Shown piece by piece: positions 41,964 to 49,194 of a stretch of 64,000 nt of DNA (positions within the stretch are counted from its first letter, which is position 1; every line of letters starts with the position of its first letter). The notes under the pieces were generated by a model. That model had not been told where the DNA came from. It saw only the letters and a list, made by a program, of their open reading frames with translations, and did not search any database. Source of the stretch: Thermoactinomyces vulgaris (GTDB lineage Bacteria > Bacillota > Bacilli > Thermoactinomycetales > Thermoactinomycetaceae); NCBI RefSeq assembly GCF_003688725.1, contig NZ_REFP01000008.1:310001-374000 (forward strand), given 5' to 3'. A program made the position numbers and the translations under genes.

Positions 41964-43403
41964 ATGGTAGGTCGGAATGAATCCTGCCCGTGCGGCAGTG
42001 GAAAAAAGTACAAAAAATGTTGTGAAAGGGTAGTGACTCTGTCTGTAGCTGAAAAAGCAAGAGAAGATCGGGAAAGTCAACTGAAGAATGATTTGCTGCA
42101 TGAGTTTAATCAATGGTTCCATCGACACATGCCACCAGAAATGCAATTGGATTGGGTCGACCGTTTTAAGCAGTTGCTGAACATTCCGCCTGAAAAGCCG
42201 ATTCCGCACGACATGTCCGCTTTCTTCCGATTTTGGCTGTTGTTTGATGCACCCAGCCTGAATCATAAACGTCCCGTAGAGATCTGGGCCTCCACACTTT
42301 TGAAAAAAAATCCCTACCAAAAACGACTTGCAAAAAGCTTTTGCCAATCCCGCTTTACTTGTTACGAGTTGTTGGATTTTGATGAACAAAAAACGGTCTA
42401 TCGGATGCTGACGGGCGGCGGGGAGATGACGGTGAAGCATCCGGCAGGAGAATATCCGCCGGCACCTTTGATTTTCGGGCGGTTTGTCCGAATCGGCAAT
42501 CATTATGAACTGATTGGCCCTTATACATCCTTCTTGCATGAGATGAGAGGGGAGATACTTTTGCAACTAGAGAAATACAACCACTTGGAAGAAGAAAATA
42601 AGTATACGACTTGGGAGAACGGTTGGAGAGTTTTTGGTTGGTCCATTCAACGTGCAGAAGAAATGGAAAATTCAAAATCTGTTCAAACAGGGCCAAAAGT
42701 TTCAGAAGAAAAAACCTCCGGATGGCCTGTCTTGGAGGAGAAAAATGAAACGTTGCCTTTGTATGTCATGCAGCAATTTGAACAATTTTTCATTCAATAT
42801 GTTTCTTCTTTCCAAAAAGGGACGCAAGCTTTGTACAGCCAATCGATCGATAAATTGTACCAATACCTGTCCTCCCGGTTCGGAAACCGGTTTCGCTGGG
42901 AGCATTTGGATGAAGAGGCGTTTATTCATTTTCTCAGTAAATGGTATTTGGATCAGGGAAAATGCACACCTCAGGGTTCCCGCGTTTTCCTCAACACACT
43001 GAAGTATTTTTTCCGCTGGTTGGAAAGCGAAAAGATGGCTCACGTTTATCCGGTGTTCCGGAAAGTTTACATTTATTTGATCCGTACCTTGCCGGTTGCG
43101 GTTGAAGTGCGTAAATGGCTTTTGGATCATGGCATTTGTCAGGCTGAAAAGAATCCGGAAACGGTTGAAGAGAAACAGGAAATGTCGATGTTTACTTTTT
43201 CTTCTTCCGGACCGGTGGTCTATCTGGAAGGGAAATGGAAACCTGTCCATCTGTCGGCGGTTCCCTCGTTTACAACAGAACAGCGTTTTTGGATCCGGGG
43301 AAAGCTTGCAAAAAATGAAACGGGTTGTTATTTTACGCAGATCGACGGGGTCTATCCGGTGGTGGTTTTTGACAATCCGGCACAACTAATAAGTCAGAAA
43401 TGA
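41964..43403 (+). CDS. SEC-C zinc-binding protein with a recombinase-like helical segment
   Basis: A 479-residue protein of unknown function. The N-terminus NESCPCGSGKKYKKCC is a full SEC-C zinc motif, as found at the end of SecA. The middle (residues 45-230) is unassigned. Residues near 270-365 (YVMQQFEQFFIQYVSSFQKG, SIDKLYQYLSSRFG, NTLKYFFRWLESEK) read like the SAM-like core-binding domain of tyrosine recombinases, yet no catalytic R-H-R-Y domain follows. The last 90 residues are beta-rich. The ATG at 41964 lies 5 bases after GAGGTG; an in-frame GTG at 41958 overlaps that site. Confidence 0.72.
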   Translation: MVGRNESCPCGSGKKYKKCCERVVTLSVAEKAREDRESQLKNDLLHEFNQWFHRHMPPEMQLDWVDRFKQLLNIPPEKPIPHDMSAFFRFWLLFDAPSLNHKRPVEIWASTLLKKNPYQKRLAKSFCQSRFTCYELLDFDEQKTVYRMLTGGGEMTVKHPAGEYPPAPLIFGRFVRIGNHYELIGPYTSFLHEMRGEILLQLEKYNHLEEENKYTTWENGWRVFGWSIQRAEEMENSKSVQTGPKVSEEKTSGWPVLEEKNETLPLYVMQQFEQFFIQYVSSFQKGTQALYSQSIDKLYQYLSSRFGNRFRWEHLDEEAFIHFLSKWYLDQGKCTPQGSRVFLNTLKYFFRWLESEKMAHVYPVFRKVYIYLIRTLPVAVEVRKWLLDHGICQAEKNPETVEEKQEMSMFTFSSSGPVVYLEGKWKPVHLSAVPSFTTEQRFWIRGKLAKNETGCYFTQIDGVYPVVVFDNPAQLISQK

Positions 43404-43405
43404 TA

Positions 43406-43439
43406 AAAAGAAGCCATAGCAAGGAGTGGCTTCTTTTTT
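43406..43439 (+). terminator. Terminator after the SEC-C gene
   Basis: AAGAAGCCA/TGGCTTCTT stem with seven Ts. Confidence 0.88.
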
Positions 43440-43502
43440 GTATGCAAAAGAACAAAAAAGAAAATAATAAGCATATCACTCAACCAAAAGGGGGATCTTC
43501 GA

Positions 43503-43712
43503 ATGTTCCGCTTTCTCAACCAATTATTTGGACGGGAAAAAGATCAAAAACAACAACGCAACAATCAACAAGGGCAAAATAAAAAACAGGTCGAAGAACT
43601 GATGAATGAAGTGGGTCGTGAGTTGGGTGTGAATGAAAATACGCGTTCAACCAATCAGGACCCGAAGCAATTGGCGGAACGGATGAAAGAGGAGATCAAA
43701 AAACGGAAGTAA
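43503..43712 (+). CDS. Small hydrophilic hypothetical protein
   Basis: Not recognised. The 69 residues are very rich in Gln, Asn, Lys and Glu (REKDQKQQRNNQQGQNKKQ), with an amphipathic N-terminus MFRFLNQLFG and a helical end (LAERMKEEIKKRK). AAAGGGGG lies 9 bases before the ATG and a strong terminator follows, so it is a genuine small gene. It is probably disordered or a membrane-touching peptide. Confidence 0.7.
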   Translation: MFRFLNQLFGREKDQKQQRNNQQGQNKKQVEELMNEVGRELGVNENTRSTNQDPKQLAERMKEEIKKRK

Positions 43713-43728
43713 AAGGTGTTGAGTGAGG

Positions 43729-43762
43729 AGAGTACCCGGTCTGAAGCGGGTACTCTTTTTTT
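43729..43762 (+). terminator. Terminator after the small gene at 43503
   Basis: AGAGTACCCG/CGGGTACTCT stem with seven Ts. Confidence 0.9.
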
Positions 43763-43801
43763 GTACTACAAAATTCAACGGGCCTGGATTCCTTTGTCCG
43801 G

Positions 43802-43912
43802 ATGAAAATCCTGCCCGCAGGAGGGATTGAAATGCGTTGTTTGCCCCTGGACATGCCTCCATCGAGTTTGATTTCATGCCGGACTTCGTGTTTGATGTTA
43901 CAGAGGGAGTGA
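43802..43912 (+). CDS. Possible leader ORF before the gene at 43919
   Basis: A 36-codon frame from ATG 43802, or 26 codons from ATG 43832, which lies 6 bases after an excellent AGGAGGG. The peptide is Cys-rich (RCLPLDMPP, SCRTSC). Its stop is 6 bases before the next start and its last codons overlap that gene's ribosome site, so translational coupling is possible. No family is recognised. Confidence 0.3.
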   Translation: MKILPAGGIEMRCLPLDMPPSSLISCRTSCLMLQRE

Positions 43913-43918
43913 ATCCGG

Positions 43919-44575
43919 ATGCATTCCAATTCCAACCATGAAATGATTCACTTTACGAATTGGCGGGAGCAATGGCAGCGGCAAAAAGAAAAAGAGTTTC
44001 AAACCATGCTTCAAGAAGTGGAGCAATGGGCCCGGCGGTTGATTTCCATCCGGGAAAAGATGCGGGCTCTTTATTGGTTTCAGCGATGTACCGGTTACCA
44101 ACGCACCAAAGAATCAACAGCGGACATTCTCCCCGAACAAATATTTCAGCAGTGGTTTTTGTATGACTATTTTAATGTCAAACAGGAAAGGATGGTGGAA
44201 TTCGTACTGAAAGAAGCCAAGCTTCATGATTATTGGGAATATGCTTCCAAGTTGATTGCGTCTTATTATTCGTTATATGAGATGCAACAAGAAGGCCAAA
44301 CGGTGAAGCTTCGCTCTTTGCTGGAAGATGCGACCGAATGCCGTGTTGAGTGGTCCGGGACGGATGGACCGGGGACAGGGTGCACATACTATGCCTTGTT
44401 GAGGCCGGTCAAGGTGGGAGTCAGGTTTTATCCATTAAAGCCGGTTGTTTTTTTGACGAAAGAGCAGGCACAAAAGATGCAGGCATGGTCTTTTGAAAAG
44501 CGGAAGAACCGGACGGTTCCGGTGCGGATCTGGATGAAAGGCGAAGGGATGGGGCTGTTTCGGTTTGTTTTTTGA
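43919..44575 (+). CDS. Hypothetical protein
   Basis: Not recognised. The 218-residue soluble protein is rich in Trp and aromatic residues. The N-terminal half is helical (WREQWQRQKEKEFQTMLQEV, VEQWARRLISIREKMRALYW) and the C-terminal half beta-like (CTYYALLRPVKVGVRFYPL, PVRIWMKGEGMGLFRFVF). There is no signal peptide or zinc motif. AGAGGGAG lies before the ATG. It precedes the PHP gene by 23 bases and may be cotranscribed with it. Confidence 0.7.
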   Translation: MHSNSNHEMIHFTNWREQWQRQKEKEFQTMLQEVEQWARRLISIREKMRALYWFQRCTGYQRTKESTADILPEQIFQQWFLYDYFNVKQERMVEFVLKEAKLHDYWEYASKLIASYYSLYEMQQEGQTVKLRSLLEDATECRVEWSGTDGPGTGCTYYALLRPVKVGVRFYPLKPVVFLTKEQAQKMQAWSFEKRKNRTVPVRIWMKGEGMGLFRFVF

Positions 44576-44598
44576 ATCAATGAATGGAGGGGTTTTGC

Positions 44599-45438
44599 AT
44601 GGGGAAAGTGGATTTACATGTGCATACAACGGCTTCGGATGGCTTGTTTTCTCCCGCCGGTGTGGTGCAGCTGGCGGAGGAAGCCGGGTTGAAAGGGATC
44701 GCCATCACCGACCATGATACCGTTGAGGGAATCGAAGAAGCCCGGGCAGAAGGAAAAAAACGGGGAATTGAAGTGGTGCCCGGTGTGGAAATCAGTACAA
44801 TGTGGCAGGGGAAAGAAATTCACATGCTGGGATACCATATTGATATGTATGACAACCGTCTCCTCAAAATATTAAAGAAACAGCAAGAAGCCCGGCATCA
44901 ACGCAATTTGAAAATCATCGACCGTTTAAACGAATTGGGGATTCCGGTTACTTATGAGGAGGTCATCGCCAAAAAGAAAAGAAATGCCCGAAAAAATCCG
45001 GGGAGGCCGCATATTGCCGAAGTATTGATCGATAAAGGCGTCGTAAAAACGATGGACGAAGCGTTTGATCAGTATTTGGGGAAAGATGGGAAAGCTTATG
45101 CGGTGGTTGAGCGGATTTCTCCGTTTGAAGCGATTGAATGCATTCATCAAAGCGGAGGAGCAGCCGTCATTGCTCATCCCGGTCTTTATGAGCAAGACGA
45201 CTTGATCCCGCTCTTGGTGGAGAAAGGATTGGATGGCATAGAGATGAACCATCCTGATCATCCGGCTGATCAAAAAAGACATTATGAGGAGTTGGCGGAT
45301 CAACTGGGAGTGCTGAAAACAGCGGGCTCGGACTTTCACGGGGAGCGAAACGGTTCCATGTATCACGCGCCGCTGGGCACATGCACAACAGACATCTCCG
45401 TCATAAAGGACTTGAAAAAACATCGCCTTTATCTTTAG
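44599..45438 (+). CDS. PHP-domain phosphoesterase (YciV/RNase AM-like)
   Basis: A 279-residue metal-dependent phosphoesterase. The PHP motifs are complete: KVDLHVHTTASDG, GIAITDHDTVEGIEEA, VVPGVEISTMWQGKEIHMLG, AAVIAHPGLYEQDDL, TAGSDFHGE. Relatives hydrolyse 3',5'-nucleoside bisphosphates and trim RNA 5' ends. The ATG at 44599 follows TGGAGGGG; an ATG at 44584 lacks a site. It is convergent with yjcF, with a 4-base overlap of the 3' ends. Confidence 0.88.
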   Translation: MGKVDLHVHTTASDGLFSPAGVVQLAEEAGLKGIAITDHDTVEGIEEARAEGKKRGIEVVPGVEISTMWQGKEIHMLGYHIDMYDNRLLKILKKQQEARHQRNLKIIDRLNELGIPVTYEEVIAKKKRNARKNPGRPHIAEVLIDKGVVKTMDEAFDQYLGKDGKAYAVVERISPFEAIECIHQSGGAAVIAHPGLYEQDDLIPLLVEKGLDGIEMNHPDHPADQKRHYEELADQLGVLKTAGSDFHGERNGSMYHAPLGTCTTDISVIKDLKKHRLYL

Positions 45439-45875
45439 AAAATTTTTTCCATCCGCATGTGTAAGATCCCGGCATCTTCAAACGGGGTGCCAAAAGCGAC
45501 ATAACCCAACTTCTCGTAAAAGGGCAACGCGGAGACTTGCGCATACAGCAAGACTTTTTTGGCCCCTTTTTGCCGGGCGAAGGTTTCCAATGCCTCCATC
45601 AATTTCGTGCCGGCACCGGTTTTTCGGTACTCTTTTAAAACGGCCACTCTTTCCGCTTTGCCCGTATCATGGTCAATAAAACGGAGGCGGCAGGTTCCGA
45701 CGGGAATGTCTTCCAGCCAGGCAAGGAAATGGACGGATTTTTCTTCCCATTCGTCCATTTCCAAGTCTTTTGGCACTTGTTGTTCCTCGATGAACACCTT
45801 GGTCCGGATCGAATAGACAAGCTCCATTTCTTTGGAGCCGGTCGCTTGTTTTACGGTGGTGTCTGCCAATTGCAT
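45435..45875 (-). CDS. yjcF: GNAT acetyltransferase YjcF-like
   Basis: A 146-residue single-domain GNAT protein. RTKVFIEEQQVPKDLEMDEW and GTCRLRFIDHDTGKAERVAV with KTGAGTKLMEALE mark the ElaA/YjcF class, and PFYEKLGYVAFGTPFEDAGI is its C-terminal motif. The ATG at 45875 follows AAAGGAAGG. The gene follows yjcG by 11 bases, as in B. subtilis. The acceptor is unknown. Confidence 0.87.
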   Translation of the reverse strand: MQLADTTVKQATGSKEMELVYSIRTKVFIEEQQVPKDLEMDEWEEKSVHFLAWLEDIPVGTCRLRFIDHDTGKAERVAVLKEYRKTGAGTKLMEALETFARQKGAKKVLLYAQVSALPFYEKLGYVAFGTPFEDAGILHMRMEKIF

Positions 45876-45886
45876 ACCTTCCTTTC

Positions 45887-46399
45887 TCAGTCCTTGGCCA
45901 GCAGGAAAGATTGATGAATGCTCCAAGAACCGTTTTCCAATTGGTACATCAAATGAAAACGGTCAATTTTTGATTCCATTTGCACATTTTTCATTCGCAA
46001 GCTTCCGTAAACATCATGCAACTCATCTTCCGCCATTTTTTGCCCGATCGTGAGATGAGGGATGTATTTGTAGGGAGCTTCGACGCTTTCAAACACCTCG
46101 CTGATTTTATTGTGCAATTTGACCAAAGGCTCTCCATTTTCAATGGCATAATAGATGGTGTTGCTGGTGGGATGAAAGTGGCTGATTTTATGGAATTTAA
46201 TTTGAAACGCTTTGACTTCTTTGGCGATTCTCTCCAGATCTTGAACCGCTTTCTCGAGTTTGTCGTCAGAAAGTTCGAATTTCTCTTTTAAAGTGATATG
46301 CGGGGGAATTAAGGAATAATGCGGATCATAGCGTTTTCGTAAAGCGTTTACTTTGTCTTGGACATGTTTCTGTGGAAAGGCAACAATGCCGTAGTACAT
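45887..46399 (-). CDS. yjcG: 2'-5' RNA ligase-like phosphodiesterase YjcG
   Basis: A 170-residue member of the 2H phosphoesterase superfamily. Two HxT motifs are present, LIPPHITLKEKF and KYIPHLTIGQKM, separated by about 85 residues, as required for a bilobal 2H fold. Probable cyclic phosphodiesterase or RNA ligase activity; the substrate is unknown. The ATG at 46399 follows GAGGAGGG on the minus strand. First gene of the yjcG-yjcF unit. Confidence 0.88.
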   Translation of the reverse strand: MYYGIVAFPQKHVQDKVNALRKRYDPHYSLIPPHITLKEKFELSDDKLEKAVQDLERIAKEVKAFQIKFHKISHFHPTSNTIYYAIENGEPLVKLHNKISEVFESVEAPYKYIPHLTIGQKMAEDELHDVYGSLRMKNVQMESKIDRFHLMYQLENGSWSIHQSFLLAKD

Positions 46400-46479
46400 C
46401 TGAATCCCTCCTCAAAATAGTGACTCCTATTATTATAACTTTTATTTAAGCAGAACGCATCTGTCTGCAAAGAATAAGA

Positions 46480-46501
46480 CAGGCCGCAAAGATCCGGCCT
46501 G
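46480..46501. repeat. Hairpin upstream of yjcG
   Basis: CAGGCCG pairs with CGGCCTG around an 8-base loop, with no T tract. The 257-base gap here also holds a 27-codon frame (GTG 46527 to TGA 46610) that I cannot support as a gene. Confidence 0.45.
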
Positions 46502-46657
46502 CCTGCTCAGAGGAGGGAATGTAGAGGTGTTGCAATGGTTGTTTTATTTTATGCGTTTCACATTGAACGGTTATGAAACCAGGCAAAAATATGCGTTTAT
46601 CCAGGCATGAAAAGGAAGCGCCGCGGAAAAAATAGACATACAGGGAGGGTGTGAAAA

Positions 46658-46837
46658 ATGACAAAGTGGATTTATTGGGCCAAATTGTTTGACAGTTCGT
46701 TTCAAGCGCGCTGCCTGGCAACACGCATGCAGGAAGATTGGTGGCTGTATGGTTACGACAGCCCGGAGGAAGTGGAAGTATTCCGCTCCAAAAAAGGGAA
46801 ATACGGGGTGCGGTACATTTGGAGAAAAAAATTTTAA
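46658..46837 (+). CDS. Small Trp-rich hypothetical protein
   Basis: A 59-residue protein starting TKWIYWAKLFDSS after Met and containing ATRMQEDWWLYGYDSPEEVE and KKGKYGVRYIWRKKF. CAGGGAGGG lies 8 bases before the ATG and coding quality is good. It looks like a conserved small protein of Bacilli, but I cannot name a family. The tRNA operon promoter begins 9 bases after its stop. Confidence 0.72.
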   Translation: MTKWIYWAKLFDSSFQARCLATRMQEDWWLYGYDSPEEVEVFRSKKGKYGVRYIWRKKF

Positions 46838-46845
46838 AAAACCCC

Positions 46846-46874
46846 TTGCATGTTCCAGAGAATTATTGTATATT
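46846..46874 (+). promoter_or_regulatory. Promoter of the tRNA operon
   Basis: TTGCAT at 46846-46851, a 17-base spacer, and TATATT at 46869-46874. Confidence 0.7.
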
Positions 46875-46907
46875 AAAACATGTCGCTGATGACAAAGCGG
46901 AAAACGA

Positions 46908-46984
<77 letters not shown>

Positions 46985-46989
46985 AATGT

Positions 46990-47066
46990 GGAGCTGTGGT
47001 GTAGAGGCCTAACATGCCTGCCTGTCACGCAGGAGATCGCGGGTTCGAATCCCGTCAGCTCCGCCA
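46990..47066 (+). tRNA. tRNA-Asp (GTC)
   Basis: Acceptor GGAGCTG/CAGCTCC, anticodon arm CCTGC-CTGTCAC-GCAGG, discriminator G, encoded CCA. Confidence 0.96.
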
Positions 47067-47074
47067 TCTTTAAT

Positions 47075-47150
47075 GGGCCTATAGCTCAGTTGGTAGAGCA
47101 GTCGGCTCATAACCGATCGGTCACAGGTTCGAGTCCTGTTGGGCCCACCA
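47075..47150 (+). tRNA. tRNA with CAT anticodon (Ile2, or elongator Met)
   Basis: Acceptor GGGCCTA/TGGGCCC, anticodon loop CTCATAA, discriminator A, encoded CCA. The CTCATAA loop and the body resemble the lysidine-modified tRNA-Ile2 of Bacilli more than elongator Met, whose loop is usually TTCATAC. The choice rests on this resemblance only. Confidence 0.85.
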
Positions 47151-47188
47151 TATCACTTCCTTTTCTATTCACAAACTATTCAAAACTT

Positions 47189-47263
47189 GGGCAGTTAGCT
47201 CAGGGGGAGAGCGCTTCCTTGACACGGAAGAGGTCGTTGGTTCGATTCCAATACTGCCCACCA
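47189..47263 (+). tRNA. tRNA-Val (GAC)
   Basis: Acceptor GGGCAGT/ACTGCCC, anticodon arm CTTCC-TTGACAC-GGAAG, encoded CCA. It is the last tRNA of the operon. Confidence 0.95.
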
Positions 47264-47268
47264 AATCG

Positions 47269-47297
47269 AACCCCTTCTTTTGCGAAGGGGTTTTTGC
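47269..47297 (+). terminator. Terminator of the tRNA operon
   Basis: AACCCCTTC/GAAGGGGTT stem followed by TTTG. Confidence 0.85.
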
Positions 47298-47301
47298 TTG
47301 G

Positions 47302-47400
47302 TAAACGGATACGCTGTGTCAGATCCGTTTCAAAATTGACGCCGGCCGGAGCCCGCTTCTTTTCATGGGGGGGATTTCCATGAGGGGAGCGGGCTTTTTG
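47302..47400 (+). terminator. Second hairpin pair before the DUF4352 lipoprotein gene
   Basis: An AAACGGAT/ATCCGTTT hairpin (47302-47329) without a T tail, then AGCCCGCT (47350-47357) with AGCGGGCT (47388-47395) and TTTTTG. It is either a backup terminator or a leader attenuator for the gene at 47494. Confidence 0.7.
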
Positions 47401-47420
47401 TGTCTTCATCCAATCCCGGT

Positions 47421-47435
47421 TGTCCGGTCCGGACA
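47421..47435. promoter_or_regulatory. Palindrome TGTCCGG-T-CCGGACA
   Basis: A perfect 7-bp dyad 59 bases before the lipoprotein start. Its compact form is that of an operator; no regulator can be named. Confidence 0.35.
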
Positions 47436-47493
47436 AAAACTTTTGATTTCAATACGAATGAATTATCCGGAGACCAAGGTAAGGAGGGATTGG

Positions 47494-48042
47494 ATGAAGC
47501 GATGGATCTTATGGGGGGCAACGCTTTTGTTCGCAGGGGGTGTGTTGACGGGTTGCTCCACGCAAGGACAAAAAGCGGAGCCGAAAGCGGAAAATCTCGC
47601 GGCGGTCAGTGAGGAAAAAACGGATGCCGAGGAGAAACAAGAACCGACCAAAGAGGAAAAAGTGTTTCAAACCGGTGAAACCGCGGCTGTTGACGGGCTG
47701 GAGATCACCGTCCAAAGCGCCGTTTTAAAAGACGGAAACAAATATATTCCGCCGGAGAAGGGAAAAGTGTTGGCGGTTCAATTTCAGTTGGCCAACCAGA
47801 AGGATGAACCGGTGAGTGTGGGGGTAGAAGCGTTTAATTTATATGATGAGGACGGGAACGCATTGCAAAGTTATTTTTCCTATGATGACGGGTTTATGAA
47901 GGCCGATTTGCAAAAAGGGGAGACGAAAAAAGGCGTCCTCTATTTTGATGTTCCCCAAAAAGAAAAATATGTGCTCCTTTATAAGCCTAATCTTACGGAT
48001 GAAAAAGAAATCAAATTTGAAGTGGCATTGCAACACTCCTGA
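47494..48042 (+). CDS. DUF4352-domain lipoprotein
   Basis: A 182-residue surface lipoprotein. The lipobox LTGC ends the signal peptide (LFAGGVLTGCSTQ). A 40-residue Glu/Lys-rich linker precedes a DUF4352 immunoglobulin-like domain: VDGLEITVQSAVLKDG, GKVLAVQFQLANQKDEPVSV, QKGETKKGVLYFDVP. Family members often bind partners at the cell surface; the role here is unknown. AAGGAGGG precedes the ATG at 47494. Confidence 0.87.
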   Translation: MKRWILWGATLLFAGGVLTGCSTQGQKAEPKAENLAAVSEEKTDAEEKQEPTKEEKVFQTGETAAVDGLEITVQSAVLKDGNKYIPPEKGKVLAVQFQLANQKDEPVSVGVEAFNLYDEDGNALQSYFSYDDGFMKADLQKGETKKGVLYFDVPQKEKYVLLYKPNLTDEKEIKFEVALQHS

Positions 48043-48056
48043 TGACAGCTGATGAT

Positions 48057-48098
48057 CCGGGCAGGGAGAAATGGAAGCACCGTTTGCCCGGTTTTTTT
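48057..48098 (+). terminator. Terminator after the DUF4352 gene
   Basis: CCGGGCA/TGCCCGG stem with a 21-base loop and seven Ts. Confidence 0.8.
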
Positions 48099-48138
48099 GA
48101 TCCACTGTGAAAGCGGATTTATCAGCGCAAAGGAAAAT

Positions 48139-48389
48139 GGTTTAATAGGAGTAAGTGGTTATACAGCCTGTCCGGATCAAAATGGAACGCCTGTTGTTTT
48201 GTTGCATGGGGGAGGCATCGATTCCGCCTGCCTGTCCTAGGGAGTACTGGCACCGTTGTCAAAAAATTTCAGGTGTATGCGCCGGATCTCCCCTTGGCGA
48301 TCTTTGAAAAATGCAAGCATTGGCCGCAAAGAGAACAGCCGGACAAATTCGTGCGGACTGTTACATCGTTTCTCAATCAAAAGGAATAA
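48139..48389 (+). pseudogene. Decayed alpha/beta hydrolase
   Basis: The fragments join into a collapsed hydrolase. NGTPVVLLHGGGIDSACLS is the usual N-terminal oxyanion region and ends at a TAG (48238) where Trp is expected. The same frame then gives GVLAPLSKNF. A one-base loss near 48272 shifts the frame to VYAPDLP, and this joins directly to the C-terminal catalytic-His region IFEKCKHWPQREQPDKF with the end TVTSFLNQKE. The segment with the nucleophile Ser and acid, about 180 residues, is gone. The start point is approximate. Confidence 0.82.
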
Positions 48390-48410
48390 CATTTACAATC
48401 GGGTGATTCA

Positions 48411-49133
48411 ATGAAGTATCATTATGAAATCGAAAAGAAAGATTATCGTGATTTTGCAAGCGGACGGGTGTTGTACAATGTCCCCGGTTCCGCGCCGTTT
48501 CCCGTCCGGTTGGCAAGCGAAATTTTTTACCGGGCGCAATCGTTTTTAAATGAAGAAAAAAACGGGTTCAAGCTCTATGATCCGTGTTGTGGTTCGGGTT
48601 ATCTGTTGACCGTGTTGGGTTTTTTGCATGCTTCCAAGATCCGTGAAATCGCGGCTTCGGATGATGATGAAAAAATGGTGGCGTTTGCGCGGAAAAATCT
48701 GTCCTTGCTTTCTTTTGCAGGGCTTCGTCGCAGAGAAGAAGAAATCCGGAAATACGTTAAGGAGTATGGAAAACCTTCGCATATAGAAGCGTTGGACAGT
48801 GTGCAGGTGTTAAAAGCTTATTTGAAGAAGGAACCCATCCAAATCACTTGTTTTCAAAGGGACATCACGAAGCCGGATGAAAACCCGGTCCAACGGGTCC
48901 AGGTCATCATCACCGATCTTCCATACGGGAATCTGGTTTCCTGGCGTGGAAATGATGAAAATCCGGTCCAATCCCTGTTTGAAAATCTGCGGAAAGCGAT
49001 GGACTTAAACAACTCCGTCGCCGTCATTATTACCGGTCAGAAGATAAAACCGGAGCATGAGGGATTCAACCGGGTTCATCATTTTAAAGTCGGCAAACGG
49101 CATGTTTCATTTTTTAAACCGGTATCCTCATGA
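48411..49133 (+). CDS. AviRa-like rRNA methyltransferase
   Basis: A 240-residue SAM-dependent methyltransferase. NVPGSAPFPVRLASEIFYRA precedes motif I KLYDPCCGSGYLLTVLGFLH, the acidic loop is ASDDDEKMVAFARKNL, and motif IV is VIITDLPYGNLVSW. This combination recalls AviRa, which methylates G2535 of 23S rRNA and gives avilamycin resistance in Streptomyces. A housekeeping rRNA role is equally possible. The start has only a GGGTGATT-type ribosome site. It lies just downstream of the decayed hydrolase. Confidence 0.8.
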   Translation: MKYHYEIEKKDYRDFASGRVLYNVPGSAPFPVRLASEIFYRAQSFLNEEKNGFKLYDPCCGSGYLLTVLGFLHASKIREIAASDDDEKMVAFARKNLSLLSFAGLRRREEEIRKYVKEYGKPSHIEALDSVQVLKAYLKKEPIQITCFQRDITKPDENPVQRVQVIITDLPYGNLVSWRGNDENPVQSLFENLRKAMDLNNSVAVIITGQKIKPEHEGFNRVHHFKVGKRHVSFFKPVSS

Positions 49134-49152
49134 ATTTTTTCAGCCGCTGATC

Positions 49153-49186
49153 AAAAAAAGCTGTCTGTGAAATCACAGACAGCTTT
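49153..49186 (-). terminator. Terminator of the subtilase gene
   Basis: AAAGCTGTCTGTG/CACAGACAGCTTT around an AAAT loop, with a T run on the minus strand. It may also stop the plus-strand methyltransferase transcript. Confidence 0.88.
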
Positions 49187-49194
49187 CGACTTCA

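Noticed and set aside
41636-42013. Minus-strand frame of 125 codons in the 41.6-42.0 kb gap
   Set aside because: It runs across a plus-strand terminator, the SEC-C promoter and the start of the SEC-C gene, has no ribosome site, and matches nothing I recognise.
46527-46610. 27-codon ORF starting GTG upstream of the small gene at 46658
   Set aside because: An AGGAGGG is near, but the frame is short and overlaps another possible ATG frame; not enough to call it a gene.
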